Below are positions 6,538 to 14,170 of a stretch of 20,121 nt of DNA, in pieces (position 1 is the stretch's first letter; the number at the start of each line of letters is the position of its first letter). The stretch covers positions 1 to 20,121 of the forward strand of contig CAYVZZ010000039.1 of NCBI GenBank assembly GCA_964456185.1, written 5' to 3'. Under the pieces are notes generated by a model. It ran no database searches. It worked only from the letters and a program-made list of their open reading frames with translations, and was not told the DNA's origin. The position numbers and the translations under genes were made by a program. Origin of the DNA: CAYVZZ01 sp964456185 (lineage in GTDB: Bacteria > Pseudomonadota > Gammaproteobacteria > Pseudomonadales > Alcanivoracaceae).

Positions 6538-7247
6538 CCGGTGGCAGCAAACGCTTGGGCGCGGCGATTTGCCGTGCCTTGCACAAGGCGGGATACAACT
6601 TACTCATTCACTATCATCATAGCGCCGAGGCAGCGGCAGCCTTGGCGGATGAACTGAACCAGCAACGCCCGGACTCAGCCAATTGTGTGCAGGCCGATTT
6701 GCAGCAACCCGACGCGGTTCGTGACTTGGCCAAAACCGCCCAAGAAGTCGAGTCATTGGAGTTTTTGGTCAACAATGCTTCGGCCTTTTACCCGACGCCA
6801 ATCGGCGATGCCACCGATGCTGATTGGGAGCGTATCTTGGGTGTTGGTTTGCGTGCGCCTTTTATCCTTAGTCAGGCTTTAGCGCCTACCCTCGCCCGGC
6901 AACAAGGCAGCATTGTGAATCTGGTCGACATCTATGCCGATAAACCGTTAAAAAATTACCCCATCTATTCGATTGCCAAAGCGGGCATTACCATGCTCAC
7001 TAAAAGTCTGGCAAGGGAACTGGCGCCCGCAGTGCGTGTCAATGGAGTGGCGCCGGGCTTCATTTTGCCGCCGGAAGCAGCCCCCGAACGAGCCAATGAG
7101 CTGGCCGCCAGCGTACCGCTGCAACGTGCCGGGCGGCCAGCGGATGTTGCCCGCAGTGTATGCTGGCTGGCCACTGAGGCTGTCTATGTCACGGGGCATA
7201 TTGTGCCGGTAGATGGAGGGCGAAGCCTGTCATATCCGGCGGGTTAA
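6516..7247 (+). CDS. Pteridine reductase-like short-chain dehydrogenase (FolM type)
   Basis: This 243-residue SDR enzyme has a cofactor motif TGGSKRLG (residues 8-15) with a basic K-R pair that favours NADPH, and the structural NNASAF motif (86-91). Its active site is D138 ... Y151-S-I-A-K155. Aspartate in place of the usual SDR serine, in the context VDIYADKPLKNYPIYSIAKAG, marks pteridine reductases rather than FabG-type ketoreductases. The expected reaction is NADPH-dependent reduction of dihydropterin or dihydromonapterin, feeding tetrahydropterin cofactor or folate metabolism. The end (VPVDGGRSL) is the usual SDR C-terminus. The start overlaps cca by 22 bp. folM would be a fitting symbol if the substrate were confirmed. 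Confidence 0.88.
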   Translation: MATTALVTGGSKRLGAAICRALHKAGYNLLIHYHHSAEAAAALADELNQQRPDSANCVQADLQQPDAVRDLAKTAQEVESLEFLVNNASAFYPTPIGDATDADWERILGVGLRAPFILSQALAPTLARQQGSIVNLVDIYADKPLKNYPIYSIAKAGITMLTKSLARELAPAVRVNGVAPGFILPPEAAPERANELAASVPLQRAGRPADVARSVCWLATEAVYVTGHIVPVDGGRSLSYPAG

Positions 7248-7263
7248 GCGTTGTTGGCAGGCT

Positions 7264-7297
7264 TATCCCTTTTATCTTTTTGGGATATCGCTATAAT
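7264..7297 (+). promoter_or_regulatory. Likely promoter of the dksA-gluQ-cbrXAB operon
   Basis: A consensus -10 box TATAAT lies at 7292-7297, about 85 bp upstream of the dksA ATG. No good -35 stands at the ideal spacing; the region is T-rich. An inverted repeat TATCCC (7264-7269) / GGGATA (7282-7287) spans the -35 to -10 interval and could be an operator, or a weak hairpin ending the cca-SDR transcript. A GTG lies only 15 bases after the -10 box and is too close to be the start of translation, which favours the ATG at 7384. Confidence 0.5.
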
Positions 7298-7383
7298 CGC
7301 GCGGTTGTGATGTGGTAAGGCTGCTGGAAAAGCGGTATCGTCACGAGATAAACGATAATAAAATAATCGAGGCAACGAACGTC

Positions 7384-8406
7384 ATGTCATTGGTAGGAAA
7401 GTTTTTGAAGAAAACGTCGGGGAAAAAGAAAAAGCCCGGCAAGGCAGCTAGCCAAGCGAAGACCACTGCAGCGAAGAAGCCGACGGCAAGCAAGACGACC
7501 GTCAGTAAGGCCGCGCCAAAGAAGACAGCGGCCAAGAAGACGACTGCGACAAAGTCGAAGGCGACCGCCAAGAAAACCGCAGCGAAAAAGCCTGCTGCCA
7601 AGAAATCGACGGTGAAAGCCGCTTCGACGACTAAAAAGGCTGCCACCAAGAAGACAGCGACTAAAAAAGCCACAACGAAGAAGGCGACTACACAAAAGAG
7701 CGCAGCCAAGAAAGCAACTGCAAAGAAGACAACTGCGAAAAAGTCGGCCACGAAGAAGGCCGTAGCGAAAAAGCCGGCAAAGAAAACCGCCAGTAAAGCC
7801 AGCCCCAAAAAGGCGGCAACGAAAAAAGCGACCGCCAAGAAAACGGTCGCTAAGCAAGCAAGTAGCAAGAAACCGGCAGCCAAAAAGACGGCGGCCAAGA
7901 CAAAACCCAAACCACAAAAGAGTGCGAGCAGTAAAGTGAGTAGCAAAAAAGCAGCACCCAAAGCCAGTACCCGTAAGGGAGCAAAATCCGACTTGTTGTT
8001 TGGTGAAATCAAGCCATACCAAGCGGGTAAAACCGAGGAATACATGAGTGCCAAGCAGCACGAGCATTTCCGCACCCTGCTGGAATTGTGGCGTGATAGC
8101 TTGGTGAAAGAGGCGAAAAGCACCGTATCGCATCTACAGGACGAAGCCTCGAGTCTGCCCGATCCAAGCGACCGCGCTACGCAGGAAGAAGAATTTGCGC
8201 TTGAGCTGCGTACCCGCGACCGCGAGCGTAAATTGTTGAAGAAAATTAATAAATCGCTGTCTAGCTTGGCGCAAGACGACTATGGCTTCTGTGAGCACTG
8301 TGGCGAAGAAATTGGTATTCGCCGTCTCGAAGCCCGTCCGACGGCGACCCTTTGCATCGACTGCAAAGAGCTGGACGAAATCAAGGAAAGACAGCTCATC
8401 GGTTAA
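7384..8406 (+). CDS. dksA: DksA-family RNA polymerase regulator with long histone H1/AlgP-like Lys-Ala N-terminal tail
   Basis: The protein has 340 residues. Residues ~10-201 are almost only Lys, Ala, Thr and Ser in degenerate KKATAKK/AAKKT units, like the tails of histone H1 and Pseudomonas AlgP. Residues 208-340 are a complete DksA: KPYQAGKTEEYMSAKQHEHF, the coiled-coil tip D260-P-S-D263-R-A265 that reaches the polymerase active site, and a four-cysteine zinc finger (C303, C306, C324, C327). DksA acts with ppGpp on RNA polymerase through the secondary channel to control rRNA and amino-acid promoters. E. coli DksA is 151 residues with only a short N-terminal arm, so the tail more than doubles the protein. 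It would bind nucleic acid or be largely disordered. The ATG at 7384 was chosen; GAGG lies 11 bases upstream. The gene heads a tight operon, and the gluQ ATG follows its stop after two bases. Confidence 0.92.
   Translation: MSLVGKFLKKTSGKKKKPGKAASQAKTTAAKKPTASKTTVSKAAPKKTAAKKTTATKSKATAKKTAAKKPAAKKSTVKAASTTKKAATKKTATKKATTKKATTQKSAAKKATAKKTTAKKSATKKAVAKKPAKKTASKASPKKAATKKATAKKTVAKQASSKKPAAKKTAAKTKPKPQKSASSKVSSKKAAPKASTRKGAKSDLLFGEIKPYQAGKTEEYMSAKQHEHFRTLLELWRDSLVKEAKSTVSHLQDEASSLPDPSDRATQEEEFALELRTRDRERKLLKKINKSLSSLAQDDYGFCEHCGEEIGIRRLEARPTATLCIDCKELDEIKERQLIG
7411..7986 (+). repeat. Low-complexity AAG/GCC-rich coding repeat (Lys-Ala tail)
   Basis: This part of the dksA gene is built from short imperfect in-frame units encoding KK-A/T-A/T-A/S runs. 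Codons alternate between AAG and AAA and between GCC, GCG, GCA and ACC, ACG, ACT, so the protein pattern is preserved more strictly than the DNA. That points to selection on composition. Such tracts change in length by slippage or recombination, so tail length may vary among strains. Confidence 0.8.
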
Positions 8407-8408
8407 GC

Positions 8409-9281
8409 ATGACCGAGTCGCCAACCTATCGGGGCCGCTTTGCACCTACGCCAAGCGGCCCTTTGCATTTTGGATCGCTCACCACGGCTTTAGCCAGCTG
8501 GCTAGACGCCCGTTACCATCATGGAGAATGGTGGTTGCGGGTAGACGACATCGATCCGCCTCGCCAAAAAGCCGAATACATCACCACCATTTGTCGGCAA
8601 CTCGAAACCCTCGGGCTGGTCTGGGACAAGCGCCTGCTTCAGCACAGCCGTTATGAGGCCTATCGTGCAGCGCGTGACGCCCTATTGGCCTCGGGCGAAG
8701 CATTTTACTGCGATCTTTCTCGACGCCAACTGCGAGAGATGAACGATTGCCACCCCGGAATATCCGTCGCTTGCGCACCTGCTGAAGGGTTAAATGTGCG
8801 CCTGGCCGTACCCGATCAGCCGCGCATCTATGGTGATTTGTTTTTATCGCCTTACACCGTCAACCTGCAAACGGAAGGCGGTGCTTTTGTGGTCTGGCGG
8901 CGCAATGGGATGGTTGCCTACCAGCTGGCTTGCGCGGTGGATGACGGCGAGCTGGGTATTACCCATGTCATTCGCGGCCGGGATCTATTGGCCTCTACCC
9001 CTCGCCAACAGCAGGTTATGCACACGCTGGGGTTAACCGCGCCAACCTATGGTCATCTGCCCCTGATGGTGGATGGCGCCGATAAGCTGAGCAAATCGAC
9101 TGGCAGCGCCGATCTGGATATGACTCGACCCGCAGCGCTTTTGTGGCAAGCCTTGCACGCTCTTGGGCAACGACCGCCGGCCGATTTACCGCAAAGCGTG
9201 TCTGCCATTCTCGACTGGGGCGTGGCAAACTGGAGCCCGGAGAGGCTGCCGCAACAGCCCGTCGACATTCACCAATTGTGA
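8409..9281 (+). CDS. gluQ: Glutamyl-Q tRNA(Asp) synthetase
   Basis: This 290-residue truncated relative of glutamyl-tRNA synthetase lacks the anticodon-binding half. GluQ activates glutamate and attaches it to queuosine at the wobble position of tRNA-Asp. Class I signature sequences are present: RFAPTPSGPLHFGSL (residues 10-24, the HIGH equivalent), RVDDIDPPR (44-52) and KLSKS (226-230). dksA-gluQ adjacency is widely conserved in gammaproteobacteria. The ATG at 8409 directly follows the dksA stop and fits the family N-terminus. The zinc-binding segment differs from E. coli YadB. Only C101 of the usual C-x-C is present (C-D-L), with further cysteines at C114 and C122, so metal binding may be altered or lost. 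cbrX follows after three bases. Confidence 0.95.
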   Translation: MTESPTYRGRFAPTPSGPLHFGSLTTALASWLDARYHHGEWWLRVDDIDPPRQKAEYITTICRQLETLGLVWDKRLLQHSRYEAYRAARDALLASGEAFYCDLSRRQLREMNDCHPGISVACAPAEGLNVRLAVPDQPRIYGDLFLSPYTVNLQTEGGAFVVWRRNGMVAYQLACAVDDGELGITHVIRGRDLLASTPRQQQVMHTLGLTAPTYGHLPLMVDGADKLSKSTGSADLDMTRPAALLWQALHALGQRPPADLPQSVSAILDWGVANWSPERLPQQPVDIHQL

Positions 9282-9284
9282 ACC

Positions 9285-9455
9285 ATGTATACCGATCGTC
9301 TACTTATATTTTTTATTCTCGGTGCTTACTTGCTGTCGCCCGCTCTGCTGGACTGGTGGGTGGATGGCCAGCCGGGGTGGTATCAGCCCTATATCATCTG
9401 GGCAATTTTGATCGCCCTTACCTACTGGGTGGCGCGTTATAAGGGGCGAGAATAA
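9285..9455 (+). CDS. cbrX: Small inner-membrane protein in the CbrX position
   Basis: This 56-residue protein, MYTDRLLIFFILGAYLLSPA followed by LLDWWVDGQPGWYQPYIIWA and a second hydrophobic stretch, has two predicted transmembrane segments (about residues 5-22 and 36-50) and ends RYKGRE. It starts three bases after the gluQ stop. Its TAA shares one base with the cbrA ATG (TAATG), so the two are translationally coupled. In Pseudomonas, a small ORF called cbrX sits in exactly this place and is coupled to cbrA. The symbol is given on position, size and topology, because I cannot confirm sequence similarity. A role in membrane insertion or control of CbrA is inference. The two tight junctions and good codon use make it a real gene. 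Confidence 0.78.
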   Translation: MYTDRLLIFFILGAYLLSPALLDWWVDGQPGWYQPYIIWAILIALTYWVARYKGRE

Positions 9456-12412
9456 TGGTGCTGTTTAGTGCCTCTACTTTATTGCTGGTTATTGGCCTTT
9501 ATTTGTTGTTGCTGATGGGCATCGCCCATGCTGGTAACCGTGGCTGGTTGCCACAGCGTCTCATGCACCATCCGCTCACCTATGTGCTATCGCTGTGCGT
9601 GTATACCAGTGCTTGGACGATCTATGCCAGTATCGGCTACGCCTATCGTTATGGTTTTAACTTCCTGACCTTTTTTCTTGGAGTCTCGGGGCTATTTTTG
9701 CTGGCTTCCATTTTCTTGGTGCCTATCTTCCGGGTGACTCGGCGTTATCAGCTGGCATCGGTTGCCGATTTGCTGGCATTTCGTTACCGCAGTCGCCGCG
9801 CGGGCGCCATGACAACATTACTGTTGTTGTTGGCCATGGTGCCGCTGATGGCGCTGCAATTACGGGCAGTTGCCACGTCGATTAAGTTACTGTCAGGCGG
9901 ATCGGCCGAAATTGCCGCCTTGGGCTTCGCTTTGCTGATTCTTGTGGTGACTTTCCTGTTCGGTGAACAGCGATTGTCGCCACGCCAGAAAAACCCTGGG
10001 CTAGTTACCGCGATTGCCTTTGAGTCTTTGTTGAAGATTCTCGCTTTTGCATTAGTCGCCTTGGCCGGTTTCTTTACGGTTTTTCACGGAGTGGACGGCT
10101 TCTCTGCCTGGATTGCGGCGAATCCGCAGATGATACAGAAGATGTATGCCCCCTTGCAGAATGGCACCTGGCATAGCCTGATTTTGGCGTTTTTTGTGGC
10201 GGTTATCGTCATGCCGCACATGTTCCACATGGCGTTTAGCGAGAACACCAATGCCAACAATCTGATAACAGCCAGTTGGGCTTTGCCGCTGCTGATGTTC
10301 ATCATGGCCCTGTGTGTGCCCTTTATTTTGTGGGCGGCAATCGCCGGTCATGCCCCCACCCAACCGGATTACTTCATGCTTGGTGTGGGCATGATTGTGC
10401 ACCCCAGCGTGGCATTGTTGGCCTTTTTAGCGGGTGTCGCTTCGGCTTCCGGTATGCTGGTTGTCACCATTTTGGCGCTGTCATCCATGTGCCTGAATCA
10501 TCTGGTGTTGCCGTTTACCAGGTCGCGGCCTTTGGATGATATTTATGGCCACCTGACTTGGTTAAAACGACTCTTCGTCACCCTGATCCTGCTGGCGAGC
10601 TTTGGTTTTATGCAGGTGGACTCGTCTACGCTTACTGGGCTGGGGGTGTTGTCGTTTGTTGGTGCCTTGCAGTTCGTGCCAGGGCTGGTGGGGCTGTTGC
10701 TTTGGCCCGGTGCCAATCGCAGTGGTTTTCTGGCTGGCTTGACCGTCGGTTTTGCGATTTGGCTGTTTGCCTTGTTTTTACCATCGCTTGGCGTGCAGTG
10801 GGACAACAACCCCTTGCTTGGGCTCTTTCATGAAGCCGGGATCGATACCTTGGAACGCCGATATAACGTCGGCATCGTGTCGTTGGTGGCTAACACCTTG
10901 GTCATGGTTGTGGTGTCGTTAGTGGTGCGCACCCGTGCGGACGAGCGCCAAGCCGCCGAAGCCTGCGCGTTGGATAGCGTCAACCGCACCCAGCGTTGGG
11001 CGCTTAAAGCCACAACAGTAGACGATTTCCGTCAAGCACTACAGGTGCCCTTAGGGCCGGTAACCACTCAGCGTGAACTGCAAATGGCATTGGACGATTT
11101 ATCGCTGGATCAAACCGAAACCCGCCCCTACGCATTGAGGCGGCTGCGCGACCAGCTGGAAAGCAATCTTTCCGGCCTTTTGGGGCCATCGACCGCTTAT
11201 GATGTGATTAGCACACACCTGCCCTACCGCAAGCAACAGGCCGACCAAGCAGAAGACATGCAGTTGATCGAATCGCGCATCGAAGTCTACCGCGATCGCC
11301 TGTCCGGCCTGGCCGCCGAGCTGGATAGCCTGCGCCGCTTTCACCGACAAACCTTGCTAGAGCTGCCCATGGGGGTAATTTCGTTAAGTAACGACAATGA
11401 AGTGATCGGCTGGAACCGCGCCATGGAATCGCTGACCGGCATCACCGGGCTGGACATTATTGGCGCGCGGTTGGATGACTTGCCACCGCCTTGGGGCGGG
11501 CCACTGTTGGCCTTCTCGCTGCAAGAAGACAATCATAATCCGCGCTGTGCATTGGAAACCCCCGGCGGTACCCGATGGTTAAACCTGCATAAATCGCGCA
11601 TTCGCGGTACTTCGGCCAATGTGCCGAGCAATGGCCTGGTGATAGTGGTGGAAGACATTACCGAGTTGCGTGCCCTGGAAGATCATTTGACGCATAACGA
11701 ACGCTTGGCTTCCATTGGCCGCTTGGCCGCCGGTGTAGCACATGAAATTGGCAATCCGGTGACGGCAATTGACTGTTTAGCCCAAAATTTGCAATACAGC
11801 TTGCCGGATGTAGACACCGATGAAGTTGAGCAAAACATGCAGCAAGTAATGCAGCAAACCCGCCGCATTAGCCGCATCGTGCAGTCGCTGGTAACTTTTA
11901 GTCACAGCGGGCAAACCAGCGCCCAGCCGCAGCGCTTGCCCGTGTCGCTGCAAGCTGTGGTCAATGAGGCCATTGACCTGTTGCGATTGGATGCGGATTA
12001 TCGAGATCAGGTCTTTGTTAATCAGCTGACTACCGACCTAGTGGCAGCTGGTGATTCGCAACGCTTGTTGCAGGTGTTTATTAATCTGCTGGGAAATGCC
12101 GGTGATGCCAGCGAATCGAGCGATGCCATTACCTTAACGGGTGGTTTCTTGCCGAAAAAAGGCAAGCTGTATGTCGATGTAGTCGATCAGGGGCACGGCA
12201 TCAAAGAATCACTGCAGAACACGCTGTTTGAGCCATTTGTCACCAGCAAGGCACCGGGCAAGGGTACAGGCCTTGGATTGGCACTGGTGTACAGTATTAT
12301 AAAAGAACATGAAGGCAGCATTGAGGTTATCAGTCCGCTAGACGCAGGACGGGGTACCTGCTTCCATATTGAGCTACTTGCTGCCACAAATGAGGACAAG
12401 GGCATAACATGA
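9455..12412 (+). CDS. cbrA: CbrA sensor histidine kinase with SLC5/SSSF transporter-like domain
   Basis: This 985-residue protein has, in order, about 13 membrane segments of the sodium:solute symporter (SLC5) fold (residues ~1-490), a helical STAC-type linker (NRTQRWALKATTVDDFRQAL, from ~505), a PAS domain (~635-740; MGVISLSNDNEVIGWNRAM) and a histidine kinase core. The H-box is RLAAGVAHEIGNP with the phospho-acceptor H763. The N-box is FINLLGNAGDASE (N881). The ATP-lid boxes VDQGHGI and GKGTGLGLALVYSII follow. All kinase motifs are intact. In Pseudomonas, CbrA controls catabolite repression and carbon/nitrogen balance through CbrB and Crc/Hfq-binding sRNAs, and its SLC5 domain can carry histidine. 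The stop overlaps the cbrB ATG by four bases. Conservation of the HK part seems ordinary, in contrast with its partner CbrB. Confidence 0.95.
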   Translation: MVLFSASTLLLVIGLYLLLLMGIAHAGNRGWLPQRLMHHPLTYVLSLCVYTSAWTIYASIGYAYRYGFNFLTFFLGVSGLFLLASIFLVPIFRVTRRYQLASVADLLAFRYRSRRAGAMTTLLLLLAMVPLMALQLRAVATSIKLLSGGSAEIAALGFALLILVVTFLFGEQRLSPRQKNPGLVTAIAFESLLKILAFALVALAGFFTVFHGVDGFSAWIAANPQMIQKMYAPLQNGTWHSLILAFFVAVIVMPHMFHMAFSENTNANNLITASWALPLLMFIMALCVPFILWAAIAGHAPTQPDYFMLGVGMIVHPSVALLAFLAGVASASGMLVVTILALSSMCLNHLVLPFTRSRPLDDIYGHLTWLKRLFVTLILLASFGFMQVDSSTLTGLGVLSFVGALQFVPGLVGLLLWPGANRSGFLAGLTVGFAIWLFALFLPSLGVQWDNNPLLGLFHEAGIDTLERRYNVGIVSLVANTLVMVVVSLVVRTRADERQAAEACALDSVNRTQRWALKATTVDDFRQALQVPLGPVTTQRELQMALDDLSLDQTETRPYALRRLRDQLESNLSGLLGPSTAYDVISTHLPYRKQQADQAEDMQLIESRIEVYRDRLSGLAAELDSLRRFHRQTLLELPMGVISLSNDNEVIGWNRAMESLTGITGLDIIGARLDDLPPPWGGPLLAFSLQEDNHNPRCALETPGGTRWLNLHKSRIRGTSANVPSNGLVIVVEDITELRALEDHLTHNERLASIGRLAAGVAHEIGNPVTAIDCLAQNLQYSLPDVDTDEVEQNMQQVMQQTRRISRIVQSLVTFSHSGQTSAQPQRLPVSLQAVVNEAIDLLRLDADYRDQVFVNQLTTDLVAAGDSQRLLQVFINLLGNAGDASESSDAITLTGGFLPKKGKLYVDVVDQGHGIKESLQNTLFEPFVTSKAPGKGTGLGLALVYSIIKEHEGSIEVISPLDAGRGTCFHIELLAATNEDKGIT

Positions 12413-13743
12413 ACCAGATTTTGGTGGTCGAAGACGAGCCAGTTATCCGCGGCGCATTGAATAAATTGCTGACGCGTTATGGCCATTCGGTGGTCGAGGC
12501 CGAATCGGTTGAGGCCGCCAGTGAATTGCCACTGCACGATATGGCGCTGATTATTTCTGACCTGCGTCTGCCGGGTGCCGAAGGCACCGATATGATTGCC
12601 CTGGCCGCCCCCACCCCCGTGCTGATTATGACCAGCTACGCCAGCTTGCGTTCGGCGGTGGACGCCATGAAGCTGGGTGCGGTCGATTATATCGCCAAGC
12701 CGTTTAACCATGATGAAATGGTTATGGCAGTTGAGCGCATCTTGAAAGAACAGCAACAAGGTCGTCTGACTCGCGCCATGAGCGCCGATTTAGCGCGCAA
12801 CTACCCGACCACCGAGATCATTGCCGAAAGCGGTGTGATGACCAAGCTGTTAGGCCAAATTGATAAGCTGGCGCCGGAGGATACCCCGCTGTTGCTAGTG
12901 GGTGAATCCGGCACGGGAAAAGAGCTGCTGGCACGCACTATTCATCAACGTAGTGAACGAGCCGACGGCCCTTTGGTGACCTTTAATTGCAGTGCCATTG
13001 GCAGTGACTTGCAAGCCGATGAGCTGTTTGGCTGTGTAACAGATGACAGTACCGGACAGACTGCCCGTCGTGGTTTGATCGAAGATGCCCACGGCGGCAC
13101 GCTGTTTGTAGATGACATTAATGAGCTAACGGCCGACACTCAGGCGCGCCTGTTGCAGTTACTCGATCAGGGCGAGAACTTGCGGGTGGGTGCTACCCAA
13201 GGCACGGCAGTGGACGTACGGCTCATTGCTGCCAGCCAGCGGCCTTTGCAGCCGGAGGTAGAAGCCAGCCGCTTCCGTCAGGATTTGTATTACCGCATCA
13301 AGGGAGCCAAGTTGGTTATTCCTGCGTTGCGTGATCGACAAGACGATATTTTGCCGTTGGCGAATGCCTTGTTGAGCCGCTCGGTTGAACGACTCAACAG
13401 CCAGGATTGCCAGTTTAGCCAAGAAGCCAGCGACGCCATGACGCAATACCGCTGGCCGGGCAACATTCGTGAGCTGGGCAATGCCGTTGAGCGGGCGATT
13501 ATTCTTGCGGAAGACGCCGTGATCACGCCTGATCTGCTGGGCATCGCCCAAGAAGCCGTGCATACCACACCGAAATCGGCATCGCACGAAGAGCTTTCGT
13601 TAAAAGACTATTTCACCCGCTTCGTGTTGGAAAACCAGGACACGATGACCGAAACCGCACTGGCGCGTAAGCTGGGTATTAGCCGTAAATGCTTGTGGGA
13701 ACGGCGGCAGCGTTTTGATCTGCCGCGCAAGAAAAAGTCTTAA
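12409..13743 (+). CDS. cbrB: CbrB NtrC-family response regulator with degenerate sigma-54 contact motif
   Basis: This 444-residue regulator has a receiver domain at residues 1-~120 with D51 as phospho-acceptor (IISDLRLPG), the switch IMTSYAS and the lysine in YIAKPF. The AAA+ domain (~140-385) has Walker A GESGTGKE (165-172). ELFG (205-208) is followed by CVTDDSTGQTARRG, where the family has the invariant GAFTGA loop; here that loop reads DDSTGQ (212-217). The Walker B motif is GGTLFVDDI, with D236 in place of the catalytic glutamate. The arginine-finger region FRQDLYYRI is kept. The C-terminal Fis-type HTH (TETALARKLGISRKCLWERRQRF) is fully conserved with Pseudomonas CbrB. GAFTGA contacts sigma-54, so this protein probably cannot activate sigma-54 promoters in the standard way. 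It may act as a repressor, a sigma-70 regulator or a helper. It is cotranscribed with cbrA. Confidence 0.92.
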   Translation: MNQILVVEDEPVIRGALNKLLTRYGHSVVEAESVEAASELPLHDMALIISDLRLPGAEGTDMIALAAPTPVLIMTSYASLRSAVDAMKLGAVDYIAKPFNHDEMVMAVERILKEQQQGRLTRAMSADLARNYPTTEIIAESGVMTKLLGQIDKLAPEDTPLLLVGESGTGKELLARTIHQRSERADGPLVTFNCSAIGSDLQADELFGCVTDDSTGQTARRGLIEDAHGGTLFVDDINELTADTQARLLQLLDQGENLRVGATQGTAVDVRLIAASQRPLQPEVEASRFRQDLYYRIKGAKLVIPALRDRQDDILPLANALLSRSVERLNSQDCQFSQEASDAMTQYRWPGNIRELGNAVERAIILAEDAVITPDLLGIAQEAVHTTPKSASHEELSLKDYFTRFVLENQDTMTETALARKLGISRKCLWERRQRFDLPRKKKS

Positions 13744-13759
13744 GGAGCCGGTTCCTTAA
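13740..13759. other. 20-bp near-perfect palindrome across two convergent stop codons
   Basis: TTAAGGAGCCGGTTCCTTAA pairs with itself at every position except one G/T pair next to the centre. It contains the TAA of cbrB (plus strand) and the TAA of the thioredoxin gene (minus strand). It could form a short hairpin in both transcripts, but no T-tract follows on either side, so a classical terminator is doubtful. Confidence 0.4.
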
Positions 13760-14079
13760 CGCACGTCTTTCAAAAAGAACCGCACGTCGCTGGCGCTAAT
13801 GGGCCGCACCAAACGGCTGTGCTCTTGCCCATCGCGTAGCAGTACCAGAGTCGGCCAGAGTTTGACGCGGAAATGTCGCCCTAGCGCACGTCCTTTGCCG
13901 TCTTCTTCTTTTATGTGAGTTAAATCAGGGTGCTGACGCAAAGCTTCTTCCACGGCGCTTTGCGCTGCCATACAGTGGCCGCACCAATTGGTGCCAAATT
14001 CCAACAGCGCCCAGCCCTTTTGTGCCGCCAGACCTGTTATTGTCATTGCTCCATTTTCATACTGTGCCGTATAGCTCAT
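13756..14079 (-). CDS. Small thioredoxin-family protein
   Basis: This 107-residue protein is close to the classical thioredoxin length. The active site is W-C33-G-H-C36, preceded by a hydrophobic strand (WALLEFGTN). The cis-proline is in LWPTLVLLRDGQE (P76). There is no signal peptide, so it should be cytoplasmic. CGHC in place of CGPC makes the couple more oxidising, as in disulfide isomerases, and the partner protein is unknown. AAGG lies a few bases before the ATG. The gene is convergent with cbrB, with only 12 bp between stops, and divergent from rep. It is probably a general thiol reductant or a detoxification accessory. Confidence 0.87.
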   Translation of the reverse strand: MSYTAQYENGAMTITGLAAQKGWALLEFGTNWCGHCMAAQSAVEEALRQHPDLTHIKEEDGKGRALGRHFRVKLWPTLVLLRDGQEHSRLVRPISASDVRFFLKDVR

Positions 14080-14170
14080 GGCCTTGTCCTTGTCGGTGCT
14101 TTCTTATTGATGAGAATTCACAGCCGTAACAGGGTATAATTCCGCCCCGTTCCGACATCGTTGCTTGTTC
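14080..14170 (+). promoter_or_regulatory. Divergent thioredoxin/rep promoter region with TATAAT box for rep
   Basis: This 91-bp gap separates the thioredoxin start (minus) from the rep start (plus). A consensus TATAAT lies at 14135-14140, about 30 bp before the rep ATG, so a transcript would have a leader of about 20-25 nt. No good -35 stands 16-18 bp upstream. A TTGATG lies too far away, at 22 bp. No clear ribosome binding site precedes rep. Confidence 0.45.

Noticed and set aside
5750..6607. 285-codon antisense frame inside cca
   Set aside because: It is opposite a strongly conserved cca gene, has a Pro/Arg-rich composition typical of shadow frames and has no start signal.
7312..7383. Upstream GTG start for dksA adding 24 codons
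   Set aside because: It lies only 15 bases after the TATAAT box, has no ribosome site, and the encoded residues do not look like the basic tail.
7341..8123. Long antisense frame (~260 codons) opposite the dksA tail, apparently very hydrophobic
   Set aside because: It is the reverse complement of Lys/Ala codons (AAG, GCC), which yields Leu/Phe/Ala runs. It has no ribosome site and no recognisable fold.
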